From NCBI GenBank assembly GCA_963704975.1, contig CAVPIK010000002.1:1-64000 (forward strand): a stretch of DNA of 64,000 nt, in the 5' to 3' direction. A program made the translations under genes and the position numbers. Below are positions 20,596 through 32,512 of this stretch, one piece after another. This DNA is from JAGNDO01 sp963704975. GTDB taxonomy: Bacteria; Chloroflexota; Anaerolineae; Caldilineales; Caldilineaceae. The notes below the pieces were generated by a model. That model searched no databases and had not been told where the DNA came from. It saw only the letters and a list, made by a program, of their open reading frames with translations. How positions within the stretch are numbered: the first letter of the stretch is position 1; each line of letters starts with the position of its first letter.

Positions 20596-21005
20596 AAGTT
20601 GTCTTCGACTCCTCGACTTTCGCCAAACGATATATTGAAGAAGAGGGCAGCGAGACTGTTGATGAGATCTGCCAGCGTGCGCAAGAATTGGGCCTCTCAA
20701 TCATCGTAACGCCAGAAATCTTCTCGGCGCTCAACCGTCGTCGCCGAGAAGGGAGCCTATCCGCGGCAGATTACGATCTGATCAAAAGCGAATTCAGCGC
20801 CGATCTGCACGATGCTGTTTCACTCGATTTAACGCCCGCTGTCATCGCCCGCGCCATTGGCTTGCTTGAAACAAACACCCTGCGAGCTATGGATGCGTTG
20901 CACGTGGCTTGCGCCATCGAATGGCCTGCCGATCTGTTTGTCTCATCCGACCACCGGCAGTTGAGTGCGGCCCAAAACGCCGGTCTGACCACCCAATTGG
21001 TCTAA
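20592..21005 (+). CDS. vapC: PIN-domain toxin (VapC-like)
   Basis: A 137-residue PIN-domain ribonuclease. Acidic active-site residues are visible in FDSSTFAKRYIEEEG (first Asp), the E of TPEIFSALNRR, the D of RAMDALHVACAI and the D of FVSSDHRQLSAA. VapC toxins cleave RNA when free of antitoxin. Start overlaps the antitoxin stop by 4 bases. Its end lies 5 bases from the convergent end of the radical-SAM gene at 21010. Intact, with no frameshift. Confidence 0.9.
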   Translation: MKVVFDSSTFAKRYIEEEGSETVDEICQRAQELGLSIIVTPEIFSALNRRRREGSLSAADYDLIKSEFSADLHDAVSLDLTPAVIARAIGLLETNTLRAMDALHVACAIEWPADLFVSSDHRQLSAAQNAGLTTQLV

Positions 21006-21009
21006 TCCC

Positions 21010-22091
21010 CTAATCCCGGATCATATCCAATGCCACCTTCGCCACCGTGGGCGGATGCAGCAGCATGTTGGCGTAGTTGGCGTTGGCCATGGGGCAGGCG
21101 CACTCTTTGCGCTTGATGCTGCCCCGCAAGTCCTCCATGGCCTGCACTGCGCCAGATGGGCGCGATGTCGTAGTCGTGATCGCGCAGATTGCCCACCGCC
21201 TCGGCCCGGATGCAGCAGCTCCACAGGTCGCCGTTGGGCGCGATGTGGGCGCTGGCCCAGCCCGCATAGCAGGGGATGACCTGATCCCGTTCGTGGAGCA
21301 CCCGCTTGGCCAGCTGATAATACTGGGCGCGGAAGGCCTGGGTGAAGCTGGCGATGCCCTTGGCCGGGGCCTGCCTGGCCTGCTGGCTGAGAAAATCGGC
21401 GATCTCGTCGTAGTCGTCGGGCATGGGGGTGATGCCCCAGCCCACCGTGTCCAGTTCCACCCGCTCCTCGGCCACTTCGGTGATGTAGCTGTCCGGCTCC
21501 AGGAATTGCAGCCCGTCGTAGATCTCCTGGAAGCGATGGACGTTGAAGCGGCTGACCACCGTGTGGACGGTCAGCACCAGGTTGTTGTACTGCTTCTGCA
21601 GCTCCTTGAGCTGCTGCCACGTCTCCATGGACAGCTCCCAGTTGCCCTCCACCCCGCGGATGTCGTCGTGCTCGTCGCCGATGCCGTCCAGGCTCAGGTT
21701 GATGCCGATGCTGCTGTTGGGGCACTCCCGGCACATGCGCTCGGTCATGGCCAGCACCCGGTCGGTCAACATGCCGTTGGTGGGGATGGTGATCACTTCC
21801 GGCTGGCAGTGGTCGTAGGCGCTGATGACCAGCTCGTCCAGATCCTTGCGCAGAAAGGGTTCGCCGCCGGTGAAGGTCATGTAAAAGGGCGCTGTGCCCA
21901 GGTTGGCGAAGACCTTGTCCCACTCTTCCACGGTCAGATCGTCGTTGGGCTTGCGCCACACATCACAGGTGCGGCACTTGCTGTTGCAGCGAAAGCTGAC
22001 GCTGATCACGACGGAAAAGGGCTTGATCTCGGGCCAGCCAAAGGTGCGAAAGGCCCAGTACAGGGGGAGCTTTGGGAATCAGTCCGATCAT
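21010..22091 (-). CDS. Radical SAM protein with SPASM-like C-terminus (two frameshifts)
   Basis: The reconstructed protein is 359 residues. CxxxCxxC motif at C35, C39, C42 (CNSKCRTC), GGEPFLR and IGINLSLDG follow, then a Cys-containing C-terminal region (CYAGW, WSCC, CACP) like SPASM/twitch auxiliary clusters. No B12-binding domain. SPASM enzymes often modify peptides or tether a second Fe-S cluster for peptide or sugar substrates. Extra A bases near 22075 and 21160 break the frame. Start at 22091 has GAAGGAAT upstream. The 137-base gap upstream (22092-22228) shows no gene. Substrate unknown. Confidence 0.85.
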
Positions 22092-22228
22092 GGCTGTATT
22101 CCTTCAGATACTCACAAACAGCCCGCCAACGTGACAGCGATGACAAGGCGGGTCCGCTTCACTCTGCACTATCACCTTGTCGGAACTGTCAGTCAGAACG
22201 GCTATGAGGTCGACGCGTCACGCCGCGG

Positions 22229-23719
<1,491 letters not shown>

Positions 23720-23720
<1 letters not shown>

Positions 23721-25213
23721 TAAATCGCGCCTTCGGCTTCAATCTGCTTGCGCAGGCCGACTTTTTCCTTCTGGGGAATAAAGGTGCTGCAGGGCGATGC
23801 GCATGTTGCGGGGCAGATTCAGCCAGAAATCTTTGGTCTTGAGCCGGCGCATGATGGGGGAAGGCCGCAGGTAAAACTGGCGATAGGCCTTGCGGTACAT
23901 CTCCTCCACCAGTTCGGCGGTCATGTCGCCCATCTCGTAGCGGGCCTGCTGTTCGAAGAAGACGTAATCTTCCCAGTCGTTGATCAGGAAGCGGCCCTGG
24001 CGTTTGACGATCTCGTAGACCTTGGTGCCGGGATAGGGGGTCATCATGGAGAAGTTGGCGATCAGCGGGTCCAGTTCGATGGCAAAGTCAATCGTCTTCT
24101 GCATGGTCTCCCGGGTTTCGCCGGGCAGGCCGATGATCATGAAGGCGATGGTCTCCAGATCCGACTTCCTTGGCATTCTTGAAGGCCTGGCGGATGGTGT
24201 CGTGATCCACCTTTTTGTCGATGGAGAGCAGGATCTCCTCGTCGCCGGTCTCCACGCCAAAGGCGGTGCGGCGCAGACCGGCCTCTTTGAGCAGGGCCAG
24301 CAACTCCTTGGTGGCCAGATTGGCCCGGATGCCGTTGACAAAAATCCAGGGCACATGGTTCAGCTTGTTCTCGATCAGCAAAGTGGCCGATCTCCTGCAA
24401 GCGCTTGACCCGGATGTTGGCGCTGTCGTCCAGAATACCGATCTCCTCGGCCCCCAGATCCTCCACCAGATGGCGCCATTCGGCCAGGACGCTTTCCGGG
24501 CTGCGGCTGCGCCACTTGATGGGCATGATGCTCTGGCTGCAGAAGGTGCAGCGGTAGGGGCAGCCCCGGCTGGTCATGATGCTGAAGCTGCGGGCTCCGT
24601 CCACATGGTCCGTGGCGGGCTGGAGGTTGGTGTAGTTCTCCATCTTGAAGAGGTGATAGGCGGGCCAGGGCAGGCTGTCCAGGTCGGCGATGGCGGCCCG
24701 ATCCGGGTTGTTGTGGATCTGGCCGTCGCTGGTCTTGTAGGTGAGGCCCAGGCAGTCATCGAAGATTTCATTCTCCGGATGCATAAATGCCTCGGTGTGA
24801 TACTCGGCTGCTCCTGCCAGATAGGCTTCCAGCCGGTTGGAGATGTCGATCCAGGCATCTTCGCCCTCGCCCCGCACCACAATGTCCACATAGGGCTTCT
24901 CGCAGCTCTCTTCGGGCAGCACACTGACATGGGGGCCGCCCAGGACAACGGGACAATCGTGCACCTCTTTGATGGCCTTGGCCGTACGCCAGGCCTGCTT
25001 GACCTGGGGCGTGTTGGCGGTGATGCCCACCAGATGGGGCCGGAATTCTTGCATAAACTCGGCCACGGTCTGCTTTTCCACATCGGCGTCAAAGATGACC
25101 ACTTCGTCGCCCCGGCGCTCGCTCACGGCGGCCAGATAGGCCAGCCCCAGGTGGGCGGTGGTGCGGGTGTCAATGGGCAGTCGAAAGCGAGGATTGATTA
25201 AAGCTACGCGCAC
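23720..25213 (-). CDS. B12-binding radical SAM protein, first of cluster (three frameshifts)
   Basis: The reconstructed protein is about 496 residues. B12-binding Rossmann domain at about 1-130 (AHLGLAYLAAVSERRG, VVLGGPHVSVLPEE), then the radical-SAM motif at C218, C222, C225 (CPYRCTFC), and the C-terminal half with IGLPGETRETMQKTI and TPYPGTKVYEIV. Family members use methylcobalamin or cobalamin with SAM for C-methylations and ring or lipid modifications. A GTG start at 25213 has GAGGAG upstream. +1 errors near 24383, 24172 and 23777. It opens the cluster and is coupled to the next gene by TAATG. Confidence 0.87.
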
Positions 25214-25368
25214 GGTAAACTCCTCTTCAGAAAGATCAAGTCAGAATTTCAAAAAGTCTATAAAAATCGATTATATCATGTGCCCGAAGCCGGGCCAAAT
25301 AAGTATGAAACATTTGATAATAATTCGCTCGACCATTGCCGGACGATTGCCCTACGAGGCAATGCACA

Positions 25369-25457
25369 ATGGACAATTTTCAATGCACAATGATCGCCGC
25401 TTAATGCCAATCCCATGTCACAACACATTGTGCATTGTGCATTGAAAATTGTGCATT
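25369..25457. repeat. Palindrome of ATGCACAAT/ATTGTGCAT units
   Basis: Left part has repeated ATGCACAAT and ACAATTTTCAATGCACAAT; right part has the complementary TTGTGCATTGTGCATTG and AAAATTGTGCATT. Together they form an imperfect hairpin between the radical-SAM cluster and the rhodanese gene. Confidence 0.7.
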
Positions 25458-25460
25458 CCC

Positions 25461-25817
25461 TCAATACATCCCCACACTCGCATCGATCTCCCTGGCATAG
25501 GCATCGATGCCCCCGGCCACGCTGAGGACGTTGGTCCAGCCTTGTTGCAGCAGCCAGGCGGTGACTTGGGCGCTGCGCACGCCGTGGTGACAGAGGACCA
25601 GTAGTTCGGCGTCCTTGTCCTGGGCGGCGGCGGGCAGGGCCGCGATCTGTTGGGCGGCCAGTTGGCTGAGGGGAACCACCACGGCGCTGTCACCCAGGCT
25701 GGCCCGCTGCAACTCGTGCAGTTCGCGCACATCGAGCAAAATGGCGGAGTCGCCAGCGGTCAATTTGGCGGCCAAATCCTGGACGCTGATCTCTGGGGCG
25801 CCGTAAATGTTGGGCAT
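25461..25817 (-). CDS. Rhodanese-like domain protein
   Basis: A single-domain rhodanese of 118 residues: LLDVRELHE near residue 28, active-site loop with catalytic C76 in LCHHGVRS, and the closing VLSVAGGIDAYA. Such proteins carry persulfide sulfur on the cysteine for sulfur transfer. It is the last gene of a minus-strand run of Fe-S and molybdenum-cofactor genes, 3 bases after the NifU-like stop, so it may deliver sulfur there. Confidence 0.9.
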   Translation of the reverse strand: MPNIYGAPEISVQDLAAKLTAGDSAILLDVRELHELQRASLGDSAVVVPLSQLAAQQIAALPAAAQDKDAELLVLCHHGVRSAQVTAWLLQQGWTNVLSVAGGIDAYAREIDASVGMY

Positions 25818-25820
25818 GGG

Positions 25821-26141
25821 CTAGTTCTTGCTGCCTGTGGCGGGCGTCAAATGAGCGGGGGCTTGACGATTGTACAGGGCGGAAATATCGATGTCCGTGA
25901 TGGCGTTGACATCCCGGATCTCGGCGAAGTTCTCCGTGAGCAGCCGCTTGATGCCCAGCTTCATGGTAAGCAAACTGATGGGGCAATCGATGCACGCGCC
26001 CATCATCTTGAGATGGGCGACGCCCTTCTCGTCCACCTTGAGCACTTCCACATCGCCCCCATCCATATAAAGATTCGGACGATAGCCGTCCAAGACCTCT
26101 TGGATACTGGTCAAAAATTCCCTGCTGTTTCCATCAACCAT
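25821..26141 (-). CDS. NifU C-terminal-domain (Nfu-type) Fe-S carrier
   Basis: Small Nfu-type protein, about 106 residues from the ATG at 26141; an in-frame TTG at 26162 would add 7. It has DGYRPNLYMDGGDVEV, then the cluster-binding CxxC in MGACIDCP, typical of the family that binds a [4Fe-4S] cluster at a dimer interface and delivers it to apo-enzymes. The tail beyond the core (about 25 residues) is short and Ala/Pro-rich. No clear ribosome binding site at either start. Part of the Fe-S operon. Confidence 0.87.
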   Translation of the reverse strand: MVDGNSREFLTSIQEVLDGYRPNLYMDGGDVEVLKVDEKGVAHLKMMGACIDCPISLLTMKLGIKRLLTENFAEIRDVNAITDIDISALYNRQAPAHLTPATGSKN

Positions 26142-26173
26142 CTGTTTGCTCGCAATCTTCAATCGTAATCACT

Positions 26174-26285
26174 AACCCCACCCTAGCCCTCCCCAGATTG
26201 GGGAGGGGACAGATCGTGCGTACCGAACCTGCATTCGCGGCGATCCTGCTCCTCCCCCAATCTGGGGGAGGCTGGGAGGGGGTGG
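26174..26285. repeat. Palindrome family B copy 1
   Basis: ACCCCACCCTAGCCCTCCCCAG on the left pairs imperfectly with CTGGGGGAGGCTGGGAGGGGGT on the right, around a centre containing ACAGATCG and GGCGATCC. A homologous copy in opposite orientation lies at 43353-43458. Confidence 0.75.
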
Positions 26286-26297
26286 CTTGAGTTATCG

Positions 26298-26684
26298 TTA
26301 CTCTTCATCAATAAGCTGTCGGCCACCAAAACCGCCGTTCAGCTCATGCCAATAGGTCAGATCCGGCTCGCCGTGCTGCCAGCACAGATAGACTTTGCGG
26401 CCCTGTCGCTCGGCCAAAATGTCCACCAACCCCTGGTCCATATTTTTGACCAAAATCCCCAAGGCCATGATGCCCTTGATGCCGGTCTCCAATTTGACGA
26501 ATTCCTGGAATAGTTCATTGGTGGCAGGGTTGCCGCCGTTGCCCGCCGCCTTGCGCAAAATGGGCCAGGCCTCCGGCCGCAAACGCAGGATCTCGTCTCG
26601 GGCAATTTGGGCCATGCCCATCAGCCGCTTCACTTCGGGCAGGATGGCCCGGGCCTCGGCCACGGTATAGACTTTTGCGTTCAT
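26298..26684 (-). CDS. DUF2203 family protein
   Basis: A 128-residue protein with the DUF2203 signature: N-terminal YTVAEARAILPEVKRLM helix and the C-terminal box VYLCWQHGEPDLTYWHELNGGFGGR. Function unknown; the CWxHGE and YWHE residues suggest metal binding. The start at 26684 is chosen because AAGGTG lies 7 bases upstream; an upstream in-frame Met at 26744 lies over a hairpin. It is found with Fe-S genes here. Confidence 0.88.
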   Translation of the reverse strand: MNAKVYTVAEARAILPEVKRLMGMAQIARDEILRLRPEAWPILRKAAGNGGNPATNELFQEFVKLETGIKGIMALGILVKNMDQGLVDILAERQGRKVYLCWQHGEPDLTYWHELNGGFGGRQLIDEE

Positions 26685-26703
26685 AGAAACACCTTGCCAC
26701 AAA

Positions 26704-26731
26704 ACGAGGGAGGGCATAAACCCTCCCTCGT
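26704..26731. terminator. Small perfect hairpin between DUF2203 and Fe-S carrier genes
   Basis: ACGAGGGAGGG, a 6-base loop and its exact complement. There is no T-run on the minus strand, so it may act as an mRNA processing or stabilising hairpin rather than a terminator. Confidence 0.45.
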
Positions 26732-26759
26732 CATGGTTAGCCAAATAGACAGCGCCGGT

Positions 26760-27188
26760 TTAGTGACCGCAACCGCCGCCCTCTTGACCCGCCGGGCTGC
26801 CGGCTGTGCGGAAACTGCTGCCGCAGCCACAAGAGCTGACTGCGTTGGGGTTTTCGATGTGAAAACCGCCGCCCATCAGGTTGTCCACATAGTCAACCAC
26901 GGCCCCATTGATGTAGAAGAGGCTGGTGGGGTCGGCATAGACCCGCAGGCCGTGGTGAAGGGTCACTTCGTCCCCGTCCCGGGCCGTGTCTTCAAAGGTC
27001 ATGCCGTACTGCATGCCGCCACAACCGCCGCCCTTGACAAAGACGCGCAGACCGTGGGTCTCCAGCAAGCCCTTCTGCTCCAGGATGGCGGCCAACTTCT
27101 CGGCGGCCACTGGGGTCAGGGTGACGCTGGGGGTCTCTTCCACAACCATCGTCATTTCACTCATGTCAATCAAATCTGTCGTAGCCAT
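26760..27188 (-). CDS. A-type Fe-S cluster carrier (IscA/ErpA/HesB family)
   Basis: A 142-residue protein with the three family cysteines: C56 in GGGCGG and C120, C122 in SCGCGSSF. The core spans about 20-127; a further 15 residues end in GGGCGH, an unusual extra Cys/His. It passes assembled Fe-S clusters to target enzymes. It is flanked by MoaA upstream and DUF2203/NifU-like genes downstream in one minus-strand series. Confidence 0.92.
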   Translation of the reverse strand: MATTDLIDMSEMTMVVEETPSVTLTPVAAEKLAAILEQKGLLETHGLRVFVKGGGCGGMQYGMTFEDTARDGDEVTLHHGLRVYADPTSLFYINGAVVDYVDNLMGGGFHIENPNAVSSCGCGSSFRTAGSPAGQEGGGCGH

Positions 27189-27243
27189 GATACTCTCCTA
27201 TTTTTCAACTAAAAATGCGTTTGTACCCGCACAAATCAACCAA

Positions 27244-28394
<1,151 letters not shown>

Positions 28395-28398
<4 letters not shown>

Positions 28399-29162
28399 AG
28401 TGAAGATACCTGTACGGGTTGATTTTCCAGCACCAAATAGGTGCAACTTGTGCCGCCCTTGGCCAAAGATTCGATGCGGCGGCAGGACTGGCCGACCAAT
28501 TCGCTGACCAATACTTGGTCCATCAAACAGAGCTCCCCATGCTCCGAGCTGACTTTGGCATAAGGGCAGTTACAGGTGTGCAACAGATACGCCCCGCCCT
28601 CGTGACCCGCGCCAGAAAAGCCGTTGCCCAGGAGATCCAGTTCGATCTTGCTTGGATCAAACGCCCCGACAGTCGTCTTTTCCCAGCGGGCCAGATAGCC
28701 TTTTTGAGAAAGGAAAGCGGCCACTCGATCCATACGCTGGGGGGTGGAGAGCTGGGTCAGCTCTGCAATGGGCAGTTCGCCGGCCATCTCTTTGGCCAAG
28801 GCACAAAATGACGCCTCGACTTGCTGAGGGGGCAGATGTTCCTTCAGTTGGCGCACCAACCCGGCGGCCAAAATGGCGAAATTCTCCGGGAAATGCTCCT
28901 CGGCCTGCTGGGTCAGCATGTAGACCTGTTGCGGTCGTCCCACGCTGCCCCGCCGCCGCACCCGGTCCACCAAAATCAGGTTGTCCCCTTGCAAAATATC
29001 CAGATGATGGCGCACGGAAATCGGCACCATCTCCAAACCGTCTGCGAGTTCGGCCACGGTGGCCGAACCGGACTCTTTTAGAATTTCCAAGATCTGCTGG
29101 CGGACTGCATGCACGATTTTACACCCAAAGATTCCATGAGGCGAACCCATATTGGGCCGCAT
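28395..29162 (-). CDS. SufR-like Fe-S-sensing transcriptional regulator
   Basis: About 255 residues. N-terminal winged helix-turn-helix (ILKESGSATVAELADGLEMV, then VRHHLDIL) and a C-terminal domain with HTCNCPYAKVSSEHGELC, the Cys pattern by which SufR proteins bind a [4Fe-4S] cluster. SufR represses Fe-S assembly genes when cluster-loaded. Here it heads an operon with MoaA and Fe-S carriers. The start at 29162 (ATG) follows a promoter by about 30 bases; TTG at 29168 or a later Met are alternatives. Coupled to moaA by ATGA. Confidence 0.85.
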
Positions 29163-29198
29163 CAACATATAGACTACACCGGAGGTTCATTGAGGTCC

Positions 29199-29227
29199 AG
29201 TATACAGCCTCCGGGCAGGGCTGTCAA
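29199..29227 (-). promoter_or_regulatory. Near-consensus promoter of the SufR-like/MoaA/Fe-S operon
   Basis: On the minus strand TTGACA (29227-29222), 17 bases, TATACT (29204-29199). Just downstream, near the expected start of transcription, ACCTC is repeated directly after 6 bases (ACCTCAATGAACCTC), a candidate operator for the SufR-like protein. Confidence 0.8.
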
Positions 29228-29286
29228 TTATTATGAAATTCGTGATAATATTACCAAGGCAAGAATTGATCCCCTCACTATAGGCG

Positions 29287-29366
29287 GTCACCCTTCGCCC
29301 CCCTAGCCCCCCAACTTTGGGGGGAACTGTCCACATCTCCCCCAAAGTTGGGGGCCGGGGGGCAGA
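29287..29366. repeat. GC-rich palindromic element, family A copy 3
   Basis: The core CCCCCCAACTTTGGGGGGAA and CTCCCCCAAAGTTGGGGG flanking CTGTCCAC matches the other copies. I see no flanking direct repeat. It lies in the divergent region between the SufR-like gene and nuoB. Confidence 0.8.
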
Positions 29367-29527
29367 GAGGACGAATGCTTACCGTCCGTCCTTGGGCAGT
29401 TGTGAAAAATGGCACTTGACAGAAGTGCGGCGAGCCATTACCATAGCCCGATGCGGGCCATCGGCAGGGATTTCTCGACTGAGGGGCAGATTTGGCGAGA
29501 CAATTTGCCCGGAAACCTCCCACAAAG

Positions 29528-29557
29528 TTGCAAATGACCTCTAATGTGGGGTACAAT
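29528..29557 (+). promoter_or_regulatory. Candidate promoter of nuoB
   Basis: TTGCAA (29528-29533), 18 bases, TACAAT (29552-29557), ending 56 bases before the nuoB ATG. The -35 is imperfect. No other gene-like feature is seen between 29370 and 29613. Confidence 0.55.
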
Positions 29558-29613
29558 TCAACCCACTTCTTTTTTATCACCATCGGTTTGACCAGAGCGA
29601 AGGAACCAACTCT

Positions 29614-30417
29614 ATGACTACCCTTCCAGTAGACTTCAGACGTCTCAAGGATGAGCAGATCGACCAGTATTTGCACGACAGCATCGTTGTGCCCGAAGAG
29701 TTGCAGGCCAACGTGTTGGTGAGCACGGTCGATAAGGTATATAACTGGAGTCGCAAATCCAGCATGTGGCCCCTGGCATTCGGTCTGGCCTGTTGCGCCA
29801 TCGAGATGATCGCCACAGCGTCCAGCCGCTTTGATTTGGCCCGTTTCGGCATGGAGGTCCTGCGCCCCAGCCCCCGCCAGAGTGATATGATGATTGTCTC
29901 CGGTACGGTCACAAAGAAGATGGTGCCGGCCATTGTGCGTATCTACAACCAGATGGCCGAACCCCGCTATGTGATTGCCATGGGTGCCTGCGCCATGGGC
30001 GGCGGCCCCTTCAAAGAGGGCTATAACGTGGTCAGCGGCATCGACAAGTACATCCCGGTGGATGTCTATGTGCCCGGTTGCCCCCCCACTCCGGAAGCCC
30101 TGATCTACGGCCTGCTCAAAATGCAGGAGAAGGTGGAACGCCAGAGCATCTTGACCGTGCCCTGGTACCAAAAGGGCGCATCGGGCATGGTGCCCGTGCC
30201 TGTGTTGGGGCCGGACATCTTTGATCCCCGCCAGATCGAGTTGATCAAAGAGACCACCCTGAAGTCCGCCGCTGTTGAGAATGGCGGATCTGGCGGCGGC
30301 AAAGCCAAGGGGGGCAGCGAAATCCCCGGCGGCCTGCGCAACATCTCCGATGCCTACAAGGCGCGGATTGTTGTTGCCAAGGCCCGTGCCAAAGCCAAAC
30401 GTGAGGCCGTGGCCTGA
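29614..30417 (+). CDS. nuoB: NADH-quinone oxidoreductase subunit B
   Basis: A 267-residue NuoB, longer than the usual ~180-220. Ligands of the N2 [4Fe-4S] cluster are visible: C60 and C61 (ACCAIEM), the Cys in MGACAMGGG and the Cys in VPGCPPTPE. N2 hands electrons to quinone. The extra C-terminal ~60 residues are Gly/Lys/Ala-rich and likely disordered. First of nuoB-nuoCD-nuoI; nuoA and the membrane subunits are absent from the window. Confidence 0.95.
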   Translation: MTTLPVDFRRLKDEQIDQYLHDSIVVPEELQANVLVSTVDKVYNWSRKSSMWPLAFGLACCAIEMIATASSRFDLARFGMEVLRPSPRQSDMMIVSGTVTKKMVPAIVRIYNQMAEPRYVIAMGACAMGGGPFKEGYNVVSGIDKYIPVDVYVPGCPPTPEALIYGLLKMQEKVERQSILTVPWYQKGASGMVPVPVLGPDIFDPRQIELIKETTLKSAAVENGGSGGGKAKGGSEIPGGLRNISDAYKARIVVAKARAKAKREAVA

Positions 30418-30480
30418 TTTTTCAACAGCCTGACATGTTTTTCACCTACCTATATATACCAAAGATGACCCATCTTTAAG

Positions 30481-30561
30481 AACCACGAACGATATGAATA
30501 CCACGAATTCTTCTCTGATTAGATAAGCGAAAAATTCGTACAATTTGTGAAATTCGTGGTT
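30481..30561. repeat. Palindrome of ACCACGAAT/ATTCGTGGT units, copy 1
   Basis: AACCACGAA on the left and TTCGTGGTT on the right bound an imperfect hairpin with internal CCACGAATTC and AATTCGT. A related copy lies at 33537-33606. It separates nuoB from nuoCD. Confidence 0.75.
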
Positions 30562-30600
30562 GCCAAGATTCACCGGCTAACCCAAATCTGAGGATCTGCG

Positions 30601-32396
30601 ATGAGCGATACAAGCCCAGTGGCCGAAGCAACACCCGAAACCGCGGTTGACACCGGTCTGCCCTACAACCATGCCGTGCCCGGCGCTGTCCTGGCCCGAT
30701 GGGCCGAGGAGACAGATCCGGCCCTGATCGTGGCCGCGGACAAGATCATCGATCTGTTGACCTATCTGCGGGACGAGGAAAAGTACGACTTCCTCTCCAG
30801 CGTCACCTGCGTGGACTACTTGACCTATAAGGGCAAGCTGCGCAAGGGGATCAGCCGAGCGCTTCGATGTGGTCTACCATCTCTACAGCACCAGCAAGGG
30901 CGGCGGCCATATTGTGCTCCATGCCCCGGTGGCCAAGAACGACACCATCGCCTCGGCGACGGGTGTCTTCCCTGGGGCCAACTTGCAGGAGCGAGAGATC
31001 TACGACCTCTACGGCATCAAGTTTACGGGCCACCCCAACCTGCGCCGTATTCTGCTGTGGGATGGTTTCAACGGCCACCCCATGCGCAAGGATTGGAAAG
31101 AGGCCTATTTCGAAGAGGATGAAAAGCCCTTCAAGAGCCGCCACCCCAAAGGCGATTATGAGCATCAGGAAGACAAGTTGCCCTGGGGCAAGAACACCAC
31201 CTATCCTGCCGGTTGGGATCCCGATTCCTGGGAAGAGCCGGTAACGTACGTGCCCGTCAGCCAGGCCCCCAAGCACGCGGCCGGCGCCCACCTGGACACC
31301 CAGAGCATCGTGGTCAACCTGGGACCCCATCATCCCAGCACCCACGGCGTCTTCCGCATGATTGTCCGCCTCGAGGGCGAGACCATCCTGGCCCTGGAGC
31401 CGGAGATGGGCTATTTGCACCGCAACCACGAGAAGATCGGCGAGCGCAACACCTGGCTCATGAACATGCCCTTCACCGACCGGCTGGACTACCTCAACTC
31501 CATGAGCAACAACTGGGGCTATGCCCTGGCCGTGGAGAAGCTGGCCGGGATCGAAGTGCCGGAGCGGGCGCGAATACATCCGCATCATCATGGCCGAGAT
31601 GACCCGCTTTGTGAACCACACCTGGTCGGTCGGCTTTATTCTGAACGACCTGGGCGCGCTGCAAACCCCGGCCCTCTACGCCATCGAAGAGCGGGAAATG
31701 ATCCTGGATCTCTTCGAGGTCGTGAGTGGGTCGCGCATGATGTGCAACTATTTCCGCTTTGGCGGTGTCATGCGGGATCTGCCCGAAGGCTGGCTGGACC
31801 AAGCCCGTTACCTGATCAACGAGCGCATGCCCCGGGCCTTGGACGAACTGGATCGCTTGCTGACCACCAACGAGATTGTCACGACCCGAGGTAAGGGTGT
31901 GGGCTATCTGCCCCCCAAGGATCTGATCGCCCTGAGCATCAGCGGCCCCATGATCCGGGCGGCGGGCATCCCCTACGATATCCGCAAGGCCGAGCCGTAT
32001 GGCATTTATGATCGTTTCGACTTCGACATCCCCACTCTGCCCAACGGTGATGTGTACGATCGCTTCTACATTCGTCTGTTGGAAGCTCGGGAGAGTGTGA
32101 AAATCCTGAAACAGGCCGTGCGGGACATCCCCGAAGGCGAATTCCTGGGCGGCAAGGGCGGCTACACCCTGCGCGCACCAGAAGGCGAGGCCTACGCCCG
32201 GGTCGAAGCACCCAAGGGCGAGTTGGGCTTCTACGTGGTCAGCGACGGCAAGACCAACCCGTATCGGTATCATGTGCGGGCCCCAAGCTATATCAACATC
32301 AATGGCCTTGGCCCTATGAGCGTAGGCTACAAGATCGCCGATGCCGTGGCCATTTTGGGCACCATCGACATCGTGTTGGGCGAAGTAGATCGATAA
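30601..32396 (+). CDS. nuoCD: NADH-quinone oxidoreductase fused subunits C and D (two frameshifts)
   Basis: The reconstructed protein is 597 residues. The N-terminal ~200 residues are NuoC (REIYDLYGIKFTGHPNLRRILL). A linker runs straight into NuoD (VNLGPHHPSTHGVFRM, YLHRNHEKIGE) in one frame with no internal stop or start signal. It forms the quinone-pocket part of the peripheral arm. It lacks the CxxC motifs of [NiFe]-hydrogenase large subunits, so it is complex I NuoD. Extra bases near 30858 (AGCCGAG) and 31572 (GCGCGAA) break the frame. Confidence 0.92.
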
Positions 32397-32490
32397 TAAT
32401 TGAGAATTGAAAATTGAGAATTGAAAATTTTCAATGGTGTGGGTTGACCCAAACCATTAAAAATTCCCCATTTTCCATTTTCAATTAATT
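32397..32490. repeat. Palindrome of AATTGAAAATTGAG-type units
   Basis: The left part repeats GAGAATTGAAAATT. The right part holds the complementary CCATTTTCCATTTTCAATTAATTCT, with AATGGTGTGGG and CCCAAACCATT in the centre. AT-rich, lying between nuoCD and nuoI. Confidence 0.7.
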
Positions 32491-32512
32491 CTTACTTTGG
32501 GGAGGAAAGTGC

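Noticed and set aside
30601..32396. NuoD-like part as a [NiFe]-hydrogenase large subunit
   Set aside because: Neither of the two CxxC motifs that bind nickel is present.
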